From contig CAZKXI010000005.1 in NCBI GenBank assembly GCA_964556755.1, positions 1 to 64,000 on the forward strand: 64,000 nucleotides of DNA, written 5' to 3'. Below the pieces are notes generated by a model. The model was given only the letters and a program-made list of their open reading frames with translations. It was not told the DNA's origin and ran no database searches. This document shows, piece after piece, positions 26,601 to 34,268 of this stretch. The stretch comes from UBA4085 sp964556755 (GTDB lineage Bacteria > Acidobacteriota > Aminicenantia > Aminicenantales > UBA4085). Numbering within the stretch: position 1 is the first letter of the stretch; each line of letters begins with the position of its first letter. The translations under genes were made by a program, and so were the position numbers.

Positions 26601-26875
26601 ACGGCGCCCTGATCGGCACGCTGGGCGCCCCGCCTCTTGTGGATGGCGGGCGCGTCACGGTGCCTACCATCGCCGTCTACTCCACGGACGGCCGGTGGAT
26701 CATCGAGGGGCGCGGCGTCGACCCGGACATCCGCGTCGTCGACGACCCGGCGAAGATGGTCGAGGGCGGCGATCCGCAGCTCGAACGGGGCCTCGAGGAG
26801 GTTCTGCGCCTCCTCAAGGAGAAGCCCCCCGCCGCTCCCGCTCGGCCGGCCTATACGGACCGGTCGGGACGCTGA
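23660..26875 (+). CDS. secreted tricorn-type S41 protease
   Basis: 1071 residues from the ATG at 23660 behind GGAGGGCAGGAG. A signal peptide is followed by a WD40/TolB-like propeller with repeats such as FPRFSPDGRLLAYTA and LGWSPDGAAVLFAS, a second propeller to about 480, the tricorn C1 helical domain near 680, a PDZ domain near 755-860 and the S41 core from about 870. The catalytic set of tricorn appears intact: Ser735-His736 in ELNSSHAF, the Ser cluster 956-958 in NGWSSSGGD, and Glu1016 in IEGRGVDPDI. Tricorn cuts peptides made by other proteases; the signal peptide implies periplasmic or extracellular peptide use here. It converges with the kinase gene 35 bases on. Confidence 0.92.
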   Translation: MKRFQGLILMAAAGLVLRTSLAAADARLMRQPAVSAAEIAFVYAGDVWIVPKAGGLAVRLTTSPGEESFPRFSPDGRLLAYTASYDGNEDIYVVPAAGGIPKRLTHHPAPDRTLGWSPDGAAVLFASTMASGIPRVNQLFRVPRQGGLPEKLPVPYGEFGALSPDGRILAYVPNSMDLRTWKRYRGGCVSRIWLFEPGTRASIAVGDEGASSSQPMWHGSTLYFLSDRGSRGRANLWARDGGSGRLRQVTDYEDFDVRFPSVGPSEIVFEIGGRLELLDLATEKVRGVKVDVRTDGATLKPRWKKVSDLIARGAISPSGQEVVFEARGDLFRLSAEPGPVQDMTRTSGAAERFPAWSPDGKTIAYWSDRTGEYELTVRRADGTGGERTVTRLGPGFRYRIFWSPDSTRVAFADQAMNIELCDIASGAVIRMDKALYLSESPLERFTMSWSPDARWVAFSRPLPNRKSAVFLYDTREKRLAQATSGFCDDFSPVFDPEGQYLFYGSSRGFRPAYGTDDSWIFANTDRLVAVPLRLGVRSPLALAAGETADGESPSPVRPGPAGIDLEGFEGRAVILPPREGRYAGLQAFPGRLFFRRLPRTGSGEEKTALAFYDIAERAERTVLDDADSYEIAAGGGKILAGKKSVFAVIDAKPGQKLDRALPTSEIEMLVDPIAEWRQIFADVWRFERDFFYDPNMHGVDWAAMRERYGALLEGCVTRYDVNDVLGEMLGELNSSHAFRSGGDLEAGERRGIGLLGADYALENGAFRIKRICRVAPWDADVRSPLLEPGLGISEGDYLLAVNDARLETAEDPWAAFDGLAGKPVRLRLNSRPSFEGARVVTVMTLGSEERLRQLDWVETNRLKVEKAGGGRVGYIYVPDTGALGKQDLYREFMGQLGKEGLVIDERFNGGGDIPDRFIDLLARPVANYWAVRDGQDWRWPWASAPGPKVMLINGWSSSGGDAFPHYFRQAGLGPLVGLRTHGALIGTLGAPPLVDGGRVTVPTIAVYSTDGRWIIEGRGVDPDIRVVDDPAKMVEGGDPQLERGLEEVLRLLKEKPPAAPARPAYTDRSGR

Positions 26876-26910
26876 GATCGGGGCCGGCGAATCAGCCGTG
26901 AGCTCCGGAT

Positions 26911-29900
26911 CTAGCGCGCCGCGAGGCGCCGGCGGGCATCCGCGAGCTCGGGGTGGCTTGCGTCGGCGTCCTTCCAGCCCTCCAGGAATTTGGCGTATTC
27001 GGACTTGGCCCCGGCACGGTCGCCTTTCTCTTCGAGAACGCGGCCGAGGCGATAGTGATAGAGGGGTGACATCAGGTAGCGGACCTGGTTCGCCGGATCC
27101 ATGGTCAGGAGCTTGCGGTACTCGGCGACCGCCCGATCGAGATCCCCCTTCTTCCAATAGGCCCGGGCTAGGACATCCTTGAGGAAGGGCTGGTTATAGG
27201 ATGAGATGTCCGAGATGCGAGCTGTGAGGAAGGTGCGCAGGGTCGCGCCTTCCGCCGCGGTGATCGCGTCGTTGACACGGCCCGCGGCCAGCAATGCCTC
27301 CGCCTTGGCCAAGGCCCTTTGGAAGAACATGTCGTCGTTTACCACCGGGTCCAGGGCGGCGGCGAGCGGTTCCGCCCCCGCCAGGGTGGCCAGGGCTTCT
27401 TCCGGCCGTCCGCGCGCGATCTGCAGCCGTGCGCTCAAGACGGCTTTCATGGTCCCGGTCATGGCTTGGCGGGCGGGATTGCGCTTGGTGTTGAGGGCGA
27501 CGAAAGCGTCGAGAACCCGCTGAGCTTCATCGAAGCGGCCCAGGTCAAGATAGACGAGCGACAGCATCCAGTTCGTGACCATGAGGCCGAAGTCGTCCCT
27601 CTTCCGTTCGGACTGGGCCTTCAGATCCTCAACCACCGCCGGGGTCCGGTCCCACTGTCCCAGGAAATCGCGGATGTAGGCCCGCAGCCAGACCGCCATC
27701 CACTTGGCCGCGGCGCCCGGGGCCACGGCGACCATCTCGTCGAGGCAGCGCAGGGCCTCCGGGTAGTTCTCCTGGAGAGCGTAGACATAGGCCAGGCTGC
27801 TCCAGGACTGATAGAAGTCGGGGTGGGCGGCCAGGACCTCCTTATACTTGGCGACGGCATCCTCGAGCCGACCCGTGCGCATATACATCTCGGCGATCGA
27901 GTCCTGGGGATTGGGATCTCCCGGATTGGCCGCCGCGTAGCGCTCGAGATAGGGGATGGCCCCGGCCGGATCGCCCATTTTGAGGCAGACATAGGCCGCC
28001 TCGTTGAGCGAGAGGCCAAAATCGGGGGCCAGGGCGAGCGCTTTTTCAAGGTTCGCTAAGGCCCGGGGATAGAGCTTGGCGCGGCTGTAGGATAGGCCCA
28101 GCTCGTGATAGGCGTCCTTCTCGCCGGGATACTTGACCACCAGCTCCTCGAGGATGCGCCTCTTCTCCGCGCCGTCGCGCTTGACGACTCCGGCATAGGA
28201 CGCTTCGATATACAGGCGCTCCTTCTCGCTGGCCCGGGAGGAGAAGCGGAGGGCCTTTTCGAGGGCCTCGACCTGGGCTTGCGTATCGCCGAGCTCGATG
28301 TCGGCCTTGGCCAGATAAAGGTAGGCGACGGCGAATTCCGGATCGAGGGAGACCGCTTTTTCGAGAGAGCGCTTGGCCTCAACGCTGAAGAATCGCTCGA
28401 TCTGGTCGCGACCGAGCAGGTAAGCCTGGTAGGCCTCGAGAGAGGACGTCGTGACGTCGGCGATTCGCGGCCCGGCCTTCTCGATCTTCAGCGCCTCCAG
28501 GCCGCGGCCGCGGCGGATGTCCCGGCTGATCTCGTCGATCTGGGTCTTGAGGATGCTGGCCGGCCCGTCGCCCCGGGCTTGGGTCGTCCGGAGGGCGCGC
28601 TTCGTGGCCGTATCGAAGACCTTCACGTCGGTCACGAAGGCGTCCCCGGCCTTAGTGTAGAAGCCGAGAGCCATCGTCTCGATGCCGGCTCGCCGGCAGA
28701 CCTCGAAGCCCGCCTCGTCGTCGAGCGCGGCTGAGGGGTCCTTGCCGGCTTGGCGAAGCAGGTCCTTCAGCTCCTGCCAGGTGGTGACCCGGAAGTGGCC
28801 CGACTGCTCGAGGCTCGTGATCAAGAGATTAGGGATGGTCTCCTGGAGGTAGTCGAAAGCCGCGTCGCCGGTCTGGTTCTTGAAGGCCATGACGGCGATC
28901 GACCGCCGGGCCGAGGCCGGCGCAGGGAGGATCAGCCAGATGGCCAAGGCGGCGAGAGCGGCGAGCCCGAGGACCGCGGGAATCCAGACTTTTCTCGACG
29001 GCATCCGGACCGTGATCGACCTCGCCGTGGACGGCTTGCGGAGGGGCAGGGGGGTCGACGTCACCGGCAGGGCCGATTCGATTTGGGCCAGTCCGTTCGC
29101 CATCTCGGCCGCGCTGTCGGGCCGCTTCTCGGGCGCCTTGTCGAGGCACCGCAGCACAAGGCGGGCCAGCTCCTCCGGGACCTGAGCGTTGAGGGTCCGC
29201 GGGTCGGGCGGGGCCTCGCTCTTCTGCTTGACCGCCACGCTGAGCGGCGTCTCGCCTTCGAAGGGCAGCCGCCCCGTCAGCATCTCGAAAAGGACGATGC
29301 CGAGGGCGTAGATGTCCGAGCCGGGCTTGGCCTCCCTTCCGTCCACCTGCTCGGGTGACATGTATTCCGGCGTGCCGATGAGGACGTTGGCGCCCGTGAT
29401 GCCCTTGCCCTTGACGGATCGGGCGATGCCGAAGTCCATGATCCGGGCGTTGCCGTCCCGGTCGATCATGATGTTCTGCGGCTTCAGGTCGCGGTGGACG
29501 ACGCCGGCCCGGTGGGCCTCGGCCAAGCCGTCGCAGATTTGGCGGGCGATGCTGACGGCCTTGCCGATGGGCAAGGCCCCGATGCGGTGGATGAGGCTCT
29601 TGAGGTCCTCGCCCGGAACGTACTCCATGGTGATGTAGTAGGTCGAGCCCTCGCGGCCGAAGTCGTACATTCGGCAGACGTTGCGATGGGCGATCGTCCT
29701 GGCCAGCCGCAGCTCGTTGCGGAAGCGCTCGATGGTCTCCGCGTCGGAAGCGATGTCGGGATGAAGCAGCTTGAGGGCCATCTTCTCCCGGACTTCGGTA
29801 TCATTGACCTTGTAGACGCGGCCCATGCCGCCCTGGCCCAGATCCTCGATGACCTGGTAGCGGCCTGCGAAGACCTGGCCCGCGGCGAGACCGCCCAGGA

Positions 29901-30024
29901 AAGGCTCGTCCATGATCCGGGTGGAGGTGAGAGACGGGGCCGCCGCGGGGGCGAGCGCGGCGCCGCAGCTCCCGCAGAACCGCGTCTCGCCGGAATACTC
30001 AGCCTGGCAATGGGGACAGCGCAT
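26911..30024 (-). CDS. Ser/Thr protein kinase with zinc ribbon, TolB-like and TPR domains
   Basis: 1037 residues from the ATG at 30024 with GGGAGGA upstream; the longer open frame above it has no signals. Order of domains: a zinc ribbon (Cys3, Cys6, Cys17, Cys20), a Hanks-type kinase (Gly-loop 63-70, Lys85, HRDLKPQN with Asp179, DFG 197-199, activation-loop GTPEYMSPEQ), one membrane helix at about 347-367, a TolB/FlgO-like domain (SIAVMAFKNQTGDAAF..., 375-520), and about a dozen TPR units to the end. It is a membrane sensor kinase with the TPR array outside the cytoplasm. This architecture is very common in Aminicenantes and Acidobacteriota. The target is unknown. Confidence 0.93.
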   Translation of the reverse strand: MRCPHCQAEYSGETRFCGSCGAALAPAAAPSLTSTRIMDEPFLGGLAAGQVFAGRYQVIEDLGQGGMGRVYKVNDTEVREKMALKLLHPDIASDAETIERFRNELRLARTIAHRNVCRMYDFGREGSTYYITMEYVPGEDLKSLIHRIGALPIGKAVSIARQICDGLAEAHRAGVVHRDLKPQNIMIDRDGNARIMDFGIARSVKGKGITGANVLIGTPEYMSPEQVDGREAKPGSDIYALGIVLFEMLTGRLPFEGETPLSVAVKQKSEAPPDPRTLNAQVPEELARLVLRCLDKAPEKRPDSAAEMANGLAQIESALPVTSTPLPLRKPSTARSITVRMPSRKVWIPAVLGLAALAALAIWLILPAPASARRSIAVMAFKNQTGDAAFDYLQETIPNLLITSLEQSGHFRVTTWQELKDLLRQAGKDPSAALDDEAGFEVCRRAGIETMALGFYTKAGDAFVTDVKVFDTATKRALRTTQARGDGPASILKTQIDEISRDIRRGRGLEALKIEKAGPRIADVTTSSLEAYQAYLLGRDQIERFFSVEAKRSLEKAVSLDPEFAVAYLYLAKADIELGDTQAQVEALEKALRFSSRASEKERLYIEASYAGVVKRDGAEKRRILEELVVKYPGEKDAYHELGLSYSRAKLYPRALANLEKALALAPDFGLSLNEAAYVCLKMGDPAGAIPYLERYAAANPGDPNPQDSIAEMYMRTGRLEDAVAKYKEVLAAHPDFYQSWSSLAYVYALQENYPEALRCLDEMVAVAPGAAAKWMAVWLRAYIRDFLGQWDRTPAVVEDLKAQSERKRDDFGLMVTNWMLSLVYLDLGRFDEAQRVLDAFVALNTKRNPARQAMTGTMKAVLSARLQIARGRPEEALATLAGAEPLAAALDPVVNDDMFFQRALAKAEALLAAGRVNDAITAAEGATLRTFLTARISDISSYNQPFLKDVLARAYWKKGDLDRAVAEYRKLLTMDPANQVRYLMSPLYHYRLGRVLEEKGDRAGAKSEYAKFLEGWKDADASHPELADARRRLAAR

Positions 30025-30155
30025 GATCCTCCCTCGACTGCCGGGAAGGATAGCCCTGCCAGACCCTCCTGTCAACGCTTGGCCGTGCCCCATTCGGACC
30101 GGAGAGGGACAGAAGCCCTCCGATGATCCCAAGCGGAAACAGGTAGGATGAGAAA

Positions 30156-30184
30156 GGGAACGCCGCGCACGCGCCGGCGTCCCC
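30156..30184 (-). terminator. possible terminator of the BlaI/M56 operon
   Basis: A 10-base stem with one mismatch (30156-30165 with 30175-30184), followed on the minus strand by TTTCTC. It begins 10 bases past the M56 stop. The T-tract is short, so efficiency is doubtful. Confidence 0.4.
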
Positions 30185-30193
30185 GGAAAGGCT

Positions 30194-32332
30194 TTATTTG
30201 TTGTCCTTGAGCTCGGTGCGGACGCTCTCCACGATCTTTTTGATAAGCCCCTCGTCGGCCTTGGCCCCTTCGGGCGGCTCGATCGTGAAGCGCATCGCTC
30301 CGTCCTCGAATGTCTGCTCCTCAATCTGGTAGCCTTCGGGCAGCTCTTTCCTCAGCTTGGCCGCGGCCCGCTCGAAATCCGCCGATGTGGCCCCGGCCGA
30401 GGTGAAAACGAGCCGGATGGCCCGCTCGCCCGACGCGGCGGCGACGATCCCCTTGGCCGGGCCGCCTTCGCCGATCCAAACGACCGTCCCGCCCTTGGCC
30501 TTTTCGCCGCCGACGACCCTGTCGAATTTGAACTCGCCCTGGGCTTTGAGCTCTCCCTCCAGCTTGTTCAGGGTTTCCTCGAGCGCCGAGAGGTCCAGCT
30601 TTTTGGCTTTGATCGCCTGGACCTGCTCCTGCAGGGCCTTCACTTTTTCGAGGATGTCCTTGTTCCCGAAGGCTGAATAGGAGGCGATGTTCCGGCCGGG
30701 CTCACGGGTTTTGACGACGACCGTCGGGGAGAGAACGCCGGTCTTGGCTTCGCTTTCCGTCTTGCCGTCCTTGACGCTGTAATAGACGATGTTCGGCGCG
30801 CCGGTCCCGGACTGGACGGTCCAGGAGGCCCCGGAGCTCGGATGCTTGCCGATCTTCAGCGGGACGCCCTCTCGGAGGACTTGGATCTCGCCGCCCTTGA
30901 TCTCCAGGCGCAGGGGCTCGCCCTTGGCGACTTGGATCTCCTTGCCGTCCACCATCAGGACGGTTTCGCTGCCGTCCTTTTTCGTGATGACGGTCAGCGG
31001 CTTGTCGAGCTTCAGGATTTTGGTCTCGCCGCCCTGGACGATTGTGAGCACGATGGGCCCGTCCTTTTCCTTGGGTTCGACGGCGACTTTGGCCTCGGCC
31101 TTCTCGCCGGCCGGCTTTCCCTTTTCCTGGGAGGGCGCGGAGCCGGGGCCGGCGGGCGCCGGCGCGGCGATCGCCGCTTCGGACGCCCGCGGAACGCCGG
31201 CGGCCGGCCGGGCCGTTCCGATCGCCAGGACAGCCAGGGCCGCGGCCCCGGCGAGCATGATCCGTGTCTTCATCTTGACCTCCTTGAGTGTCTTTGTTTG
31301 TCGGAGAATGGCCGCCAGCCGCTCGGGAAAGGCGGACCGGCCCAGCAGCCCCATGAGGGCCGCGGACGGGTTCCAGCCGGGCTTCGAGGAACGGCGAAAA
31401 GAGAGCAGGCTGGCGGCGTATGCGGACGGCTTGATCCCCGCGCGAAGGACAAGCTCGTCGCAGGCGATTTCCTGCTCCCTGCGGAGCCTGCGATAGGCGG
31501 CCCAAGCCAGGGGGTTCCACCAGAACAGGGCTAGGCTGGCGCGGACGGCCAGCATGACCAGGAAGTCGGCCCGCTGGATATGGGACAATTCGTGGAAAAG
31601 AGCCGAGCAGCGCTCCTCCTCCGGCCATTCTTCCGCCCCCGCGGGCATCAGGATGACCGGCCTCCGCCAGCCCCAGGTCATAGGCACGGGGATTTCCGGA
31701 TGGCTCTTCAGACGAACCTGGCGCCGTAGCGGGACGATAGCCAAAAAACGCTCGAAAAGGGCGCGCCAGAACGTCTCGGACGCCAAGCGCCCGGCGGCCG
31801 ACAGCCTGGCCGCGGCGGCAAGTCCCGCGAACAGCCGAAGGATGAGAAGGCCGACTCCGGCCAGCCAAAGGACGGCTGCGGCGGTATCGAGGATGCGGCC
31901 GCCTTCGCCCGCGCCGCGGACGGGCTGGTTCGGGATCGAACCCGGAGAGGCGTCCGGACGAACCGGGATCGCCGCCCGGGGAAGCGATCCGGATCCGACC
32001 ATCGCGGACAGGGAGGGGGGAGGCTCGAGCTCTCCGTCGGTTGCCGGCCCGAAGTCCAGGCTGCGAGCCGGCGTCGGCCGGGCCTGAAGGGGCGCCTCGA
32101 CGGGCCGCGGGCGGCCGGGACAAAGCGCCGTCCGCCACCCGACGGGGGTCAGCGAAAGGAGGGGCAGGAGGAGCAGGCCGATGAGGGCCGCCGAAAGAAT
32201 CAGATGGCGGATCGCGGCCGGCCGGCGCCTTGCCGCCGCGGCCGCCAGCAGGGCGAGCGACAGGACGGCGGACGTCTTGATCGCATACTCGGCGGCCAGG
32301 CCGATCGATCCCGCGGCGGCGAGCCCAGCCAT
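30194..32332 (-). CDS. M56-family (BlaR1-type) membrane peptidase
   Basis: 712 residues. N-terminal membrane helices (about 20-38, 44-65, 152-178) surround the cytoplasmic M56 zinc protease domain with FHELSHIQRAD (His247, Glu248, His251) and EIACDELV (Glu288), and a further helix WWNPLAW. In BlaR1 this protease inactivates the BlaI repressor. The extracytoplasmic part after the helix near 355-375 is not a penicillin-binding domain: it has beta-rich VLTIVQGGETKILKLDK, a coiled-coil with KALQEQVQAIKAKKLDLSAL, and a C-terminal alpha/beta piece. What it senses is unknown. It is one base downstream of the BlaI stop, so translation is coupled. Confidence 0.9.
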   Translation of the reverse strand: MAGLAAAGSIGLAAEYAIKTSAVLSLALLAAAAARRRPAAIRHLILSAALIGLLLLPLLSLTPVGWRTALCPGRPRPVEAPLQARPTPARSLDFGPATDGELEPPPSLSAMVGSGSLPRAAIPVRPDASPGSIPNQPVRGAGEGGRILDTAAAVLWLAGVGLLILRLFAGLAAAARLSAAGRLASETFWRALFERFLAIVPLRRQVRLKSHPEIPVPMTWGWRRPVILMPAGAEEWPEEERCSALFHELSHIQRADFLVMLAVRASLALFWWNPLAWAAYRRLRREQEIACDELVLRAGIKPSAYAASLLSFRRSSKPGWNPSAALMGLLGRSAFPERLAAILRQTKTLKEVKMKTRIMLAGAAALAVLAIGTARPAAGVPRASEAAIAAPAPAGPGSAPSQEKGKPAGEKAEAKVAVEPKEKDGPIVLTIVQGGETKILKLDKPLTVITKKDGSETVLMVDGKEIQVAKGEPLRLEIKGGEIQVLREGVPLKIGKHPSSGASWTVQSGTGAPNIVYYSVKDGKTESEAKTGVLSPTVVVKTREPGRNIASYSAFGNKDILEKVKALQEQVQAIKAKKLDLSALEETLNKLEGELKAQGEFKFDRVVGGEKAKGGTVVWIGEGGPAKGIVAAASGERAIRLVFTSAGATSADFERAAAKLRKELPEGYQIEEQTFEDGAMRFTIEPPEGAKADEGLIKKIVESVRTELKDNK

Positions 32333-32333
32333 G

Positions 32334-32717
32334 TCAGCGTCCTTCCCGGCGCGCCCTTTCGATCAGATCGCTCAACCGGCGGTAGTCGTCCTCGGAAAGA
32401 TCGTCGCCGGAGATGTCGAGAAGGGCGGCGACGACATCCGCGGCCGAGCCGTCGAAGAAGGTTCTTTTCAAGTCGACCAGGGCGCTGCGCCGGGCCTTTT
32501 CCTTGGGCAGAAGGGGGGAGAAGACGTACCGGGGGCCGTCCTGGCGGTGGGCCAGGTGGCCCTTCTGTTCGAGGATGCGCAGAAGAGCCCGCACCGCCGA
32601 ATATCCCGGCGGCGAGGGCAGCCGCTCGAGTACCTGGACGGCCGTCGCCTCCTTCATCTCATAGATGATGTCCATGATCTGCCGCTCCCGGCGGCTCAAC
32701 GCTTTGGCGGACTTCAT
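32334..32717 (-). CDS. blaI: BlaI/MecI-family repressor
   Basis: 127 residues, the usual family length. The winged helix is clear: LSRRERQIMDIIYEMKEATAVQVLERL, then SAVRALLRILEQKGHLAHRQDG, and the dimerisation helix at the C-terminus (AALLDISGDDLSEDDYRRLSDLIE). BlaI proteins repress their operons and are removed by the paired M56 protease, encoded one base downstream. Three AT-rich dyads in the promoter region are the presumed operators. With no beta-lactamase gene nearby, the controlled output is unknown. Confidence 0.9.
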   Translation of the reverse strand: MKSAKALSRRERQIMDIIYEMKEATAVQVLERLPSPPGYSAVRALLRILEQKGHLAHRQDGPRYVFSPLLPKEKARRSALVDLKRTFFDGSAADVVAALLDISGDDLSEDDYRRLSDLIERARREGR

Positions 32718-32746
32718 GCGGCCCTCCGCAGGCTTCGGACTTCTAT

Positions 32747-32819
32747 GCTAATAATTTAGCATGCTAAATATTTAGCACTCTCGCCAAGCCTTGTCAAGCT
32801 CGAATGCTAAATTTTTAAC
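32747..32819 (-). promoter_or_regulatory. triple dyad operator and promoter of blaI operon
   Basis: Three related 14-base dyads of the form GCTAAWNWTTTAGC: 32747-32760, 32763-32776 (perfect palindrome GCTAAATATTTAGC) and 32806-32819 (weaker right half). A minus-strand TTGACA lies at 32797-32792 with TAAATA 17 bases on (32774-32769), inside the second dyad. The layout is that of a repressor covering -10 and start, with an extra site upstream of -35 that could also act on the divergent gene at 32938. Confidence 0.7.
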
Positions 32820-32937
32820 AGTCACACTTCATCAAACGCTCGCCGGCGCCAATTCGTTACATTTCTCACTTTTAGACCAAAGTGCCATGGAAATCTCGAT
32901 CCGCGGGGCGTATGTTCCGTGTGAAAGGAGACTTCCC

Positions 32938-33210
32938 ATGGAACACAACAAGCTCGAGGTCACGGTCAAGCGTCTGCGCGTCTACATGGCCCTGCTTTAC
33001 TTTCTGGTGCTCTACGGCTCCTACTGCATGTACATGCACGAATACCTGATCATGAAGCACCTCAACCAGCCCATCCGGCGCTGGTTCTTCGACGTCTGGT
33101 TCGGGATCGGGCCGCTGTCCAAGCTCTACATGGTCATCTCGCTCTACATCACCCTGCACCTGCTTGTGGTCGGCGTCGTGACTTTGCTGAAACGGCGCCG
33201 GCGGGCGTAG
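32938..33210 (+). CDS. small two-helix membrane protein
   Basis: 90 residues from the ATG at 32938 behind GAAAGGAG; the open frame extends further upstream but without a start signal. Two hydrophobic helices (about 12-32 and 62-82) flank a basic/aromatic loop. I do not recognise the family. It lies 27 bases upstream of a membrane-bound LuxR regulator and is probably cotranscribed with it, so it may be its partner or signal input. The divergent BlaI operator may also reach its promoter. Confidence 0.65.
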   Translation: MEHNKLEVTVKRLRVYMALLYFLVLYGSYCMYMHEYLIMKHLNQPIRRWFFDVWFGIGPLSKLYMVISLYITLHLLVVGVVTLLKRRRRA

Positions 33211-33237
33211 AATCCTCATGGCGGAGTCGAGGCGGAC

Positions 33238-34161
33238 ATGTTGACGTTCTGGCTCAGGCAGCTTCTGGTCTGGGGAGCGGCCGGCCTGACCATCTTCGTC
33301 TCCTACCGCCTCTACCGCCGCTACCGGCGCAGGTACCTGCGCGACTGGTTCCTCTTCGTCGTGGTGTTCAACTTCGGGCTGTACGTCGTCGATCTGCTGC
33401 AGTCGGTCTTCCCCAGCCTCATCCACGGCGATCAGCCGGCGGTAGCCCACATGGAGATGGCCCTCCATGCCCTGCTCGTCCGGCCTCTGATCTTCGCCGG
33501 CCTCCTGCTGTTCCTGCGCTTCGCGGTCGGGCTGTCGGGCCTCCGGCCGAGACGGGGCTGGCGGCTGGCCGCCTTTTTCCTCCTATTGGCGGACCTTCTG
33601 GTCCCGGCGTTCCTGGCGACCCGCTTCTTCTTCGGCGGCCGCCGGGACGCCTACGCCGCCTTGATGGTGGCGTCGGACTGGCTGGCCATCGCGGGCTTAT
33701 ACGGCGCCGTGGCCTTCCTGATGGTCCAGACCGAGAGGAACGAGACCGAGCCTCGTCGGCAGATGCTGCGCAACCTGGGGATCATCTTCTTTCTCTGCCA
33801 GACCGTGCTGGTCTTCTTCCCCTCCGCGAAGCCGCTCTGGCCGGCCGGGTTCTTCCTCATCCTGCCGCCGCTTCTCTACCTCTGGCGCATCCACGGCGTG
33901 CTGCTGGAGGAGCAGCGCGGGAGCCTGCCGACGGACGCGGACCTGGCGCTCTTCCTGCGGGAGTTCGGCTTGACCGAGAGGGAGATCCAAATCGTCGGCC
34001 TGATCTGCCGCGGCCGGGACAACCGGGCCCTGGCCGATGAGCTGTATGTCTCCATCCATACCGTGAAGCATCACGTGACGGCGATCTTTCGAAAGCTGAA
34101 GGTCAAGAGCCGGCTGCAGCTGGTCAATCTGGCGAGCGGCGCCGGACGCCGGGAGGATTGA
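33238..34161 (+). CDS. multi-TM membrane LuxR-family regulator
   Basis: 307 residues. About seven hydrophobic helices fill residues 5-225, and the C-terminal 65 residues are a LuxR/GerE helix-turn-helix: LTEREIQIVGLICRGRDNRALADELYVS in two parts followed by IHTVKHHVTAIFRKL. DNA-binding must therefore occur from the membrane. Proteins of this layout sense membrane or small-molecule signals and regulate nearby genes. It sits directly after a small two-helix membrane protein. No receiver or autoinducer domain is present. A hairpin terminator follows at 34218. Confidence 0.85.
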   Translation: MLTFWLRQLLVWGAAGLTIFVSYRLYRRYRRRYLRDWFLFVVVFNFGLYVVDLLQSVFPSLIHGDQPAVAHMEMALHALLVRPLIFAGLLLFLRFAVGLSGLRPRRGWRLAAFFLLLADLLVPAFLATRFFFGGRRDAYAALMVASDWLAIAGLYGAVAFLMVQTERNETEPRRQMLRNLGIIFFLCQTVLVFFPSAKPLWPAGFFLILPPLLYLWRIHGVLLEEQRGSLPTDADLALFLREFGLTEREIQIVGLICRGRDNRALADELYVSIHTVKHHVTAIFRKLKVKSRLQLVNLASGAGRRED

Positions 34162-34217
34162 TCCCCGGATCAGGCGGACGTCCGGGCCGGCGGATGGATC
34201 AGGGATCCGCCCGAGAC

Positions 34218-34234
34218 GGCGAAGGTCGCCTTTT
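34218..34234 (+). terminator. short hairpin terminator after LuxR gene
   Basis: GGCGA (34218-34222) pairs with TCGCC (34226-34230) around an AGG loop, followed by TTTT. A second hairpin with GGCGGA/TCCGCC arms lies just upstream. Together they separate the LuxR unit from the next gene. Confidence 0.5.
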
Positions 34235-34268
34235 CGCTCTCTCATGGGTATATTAAGAGGGCCTATCC

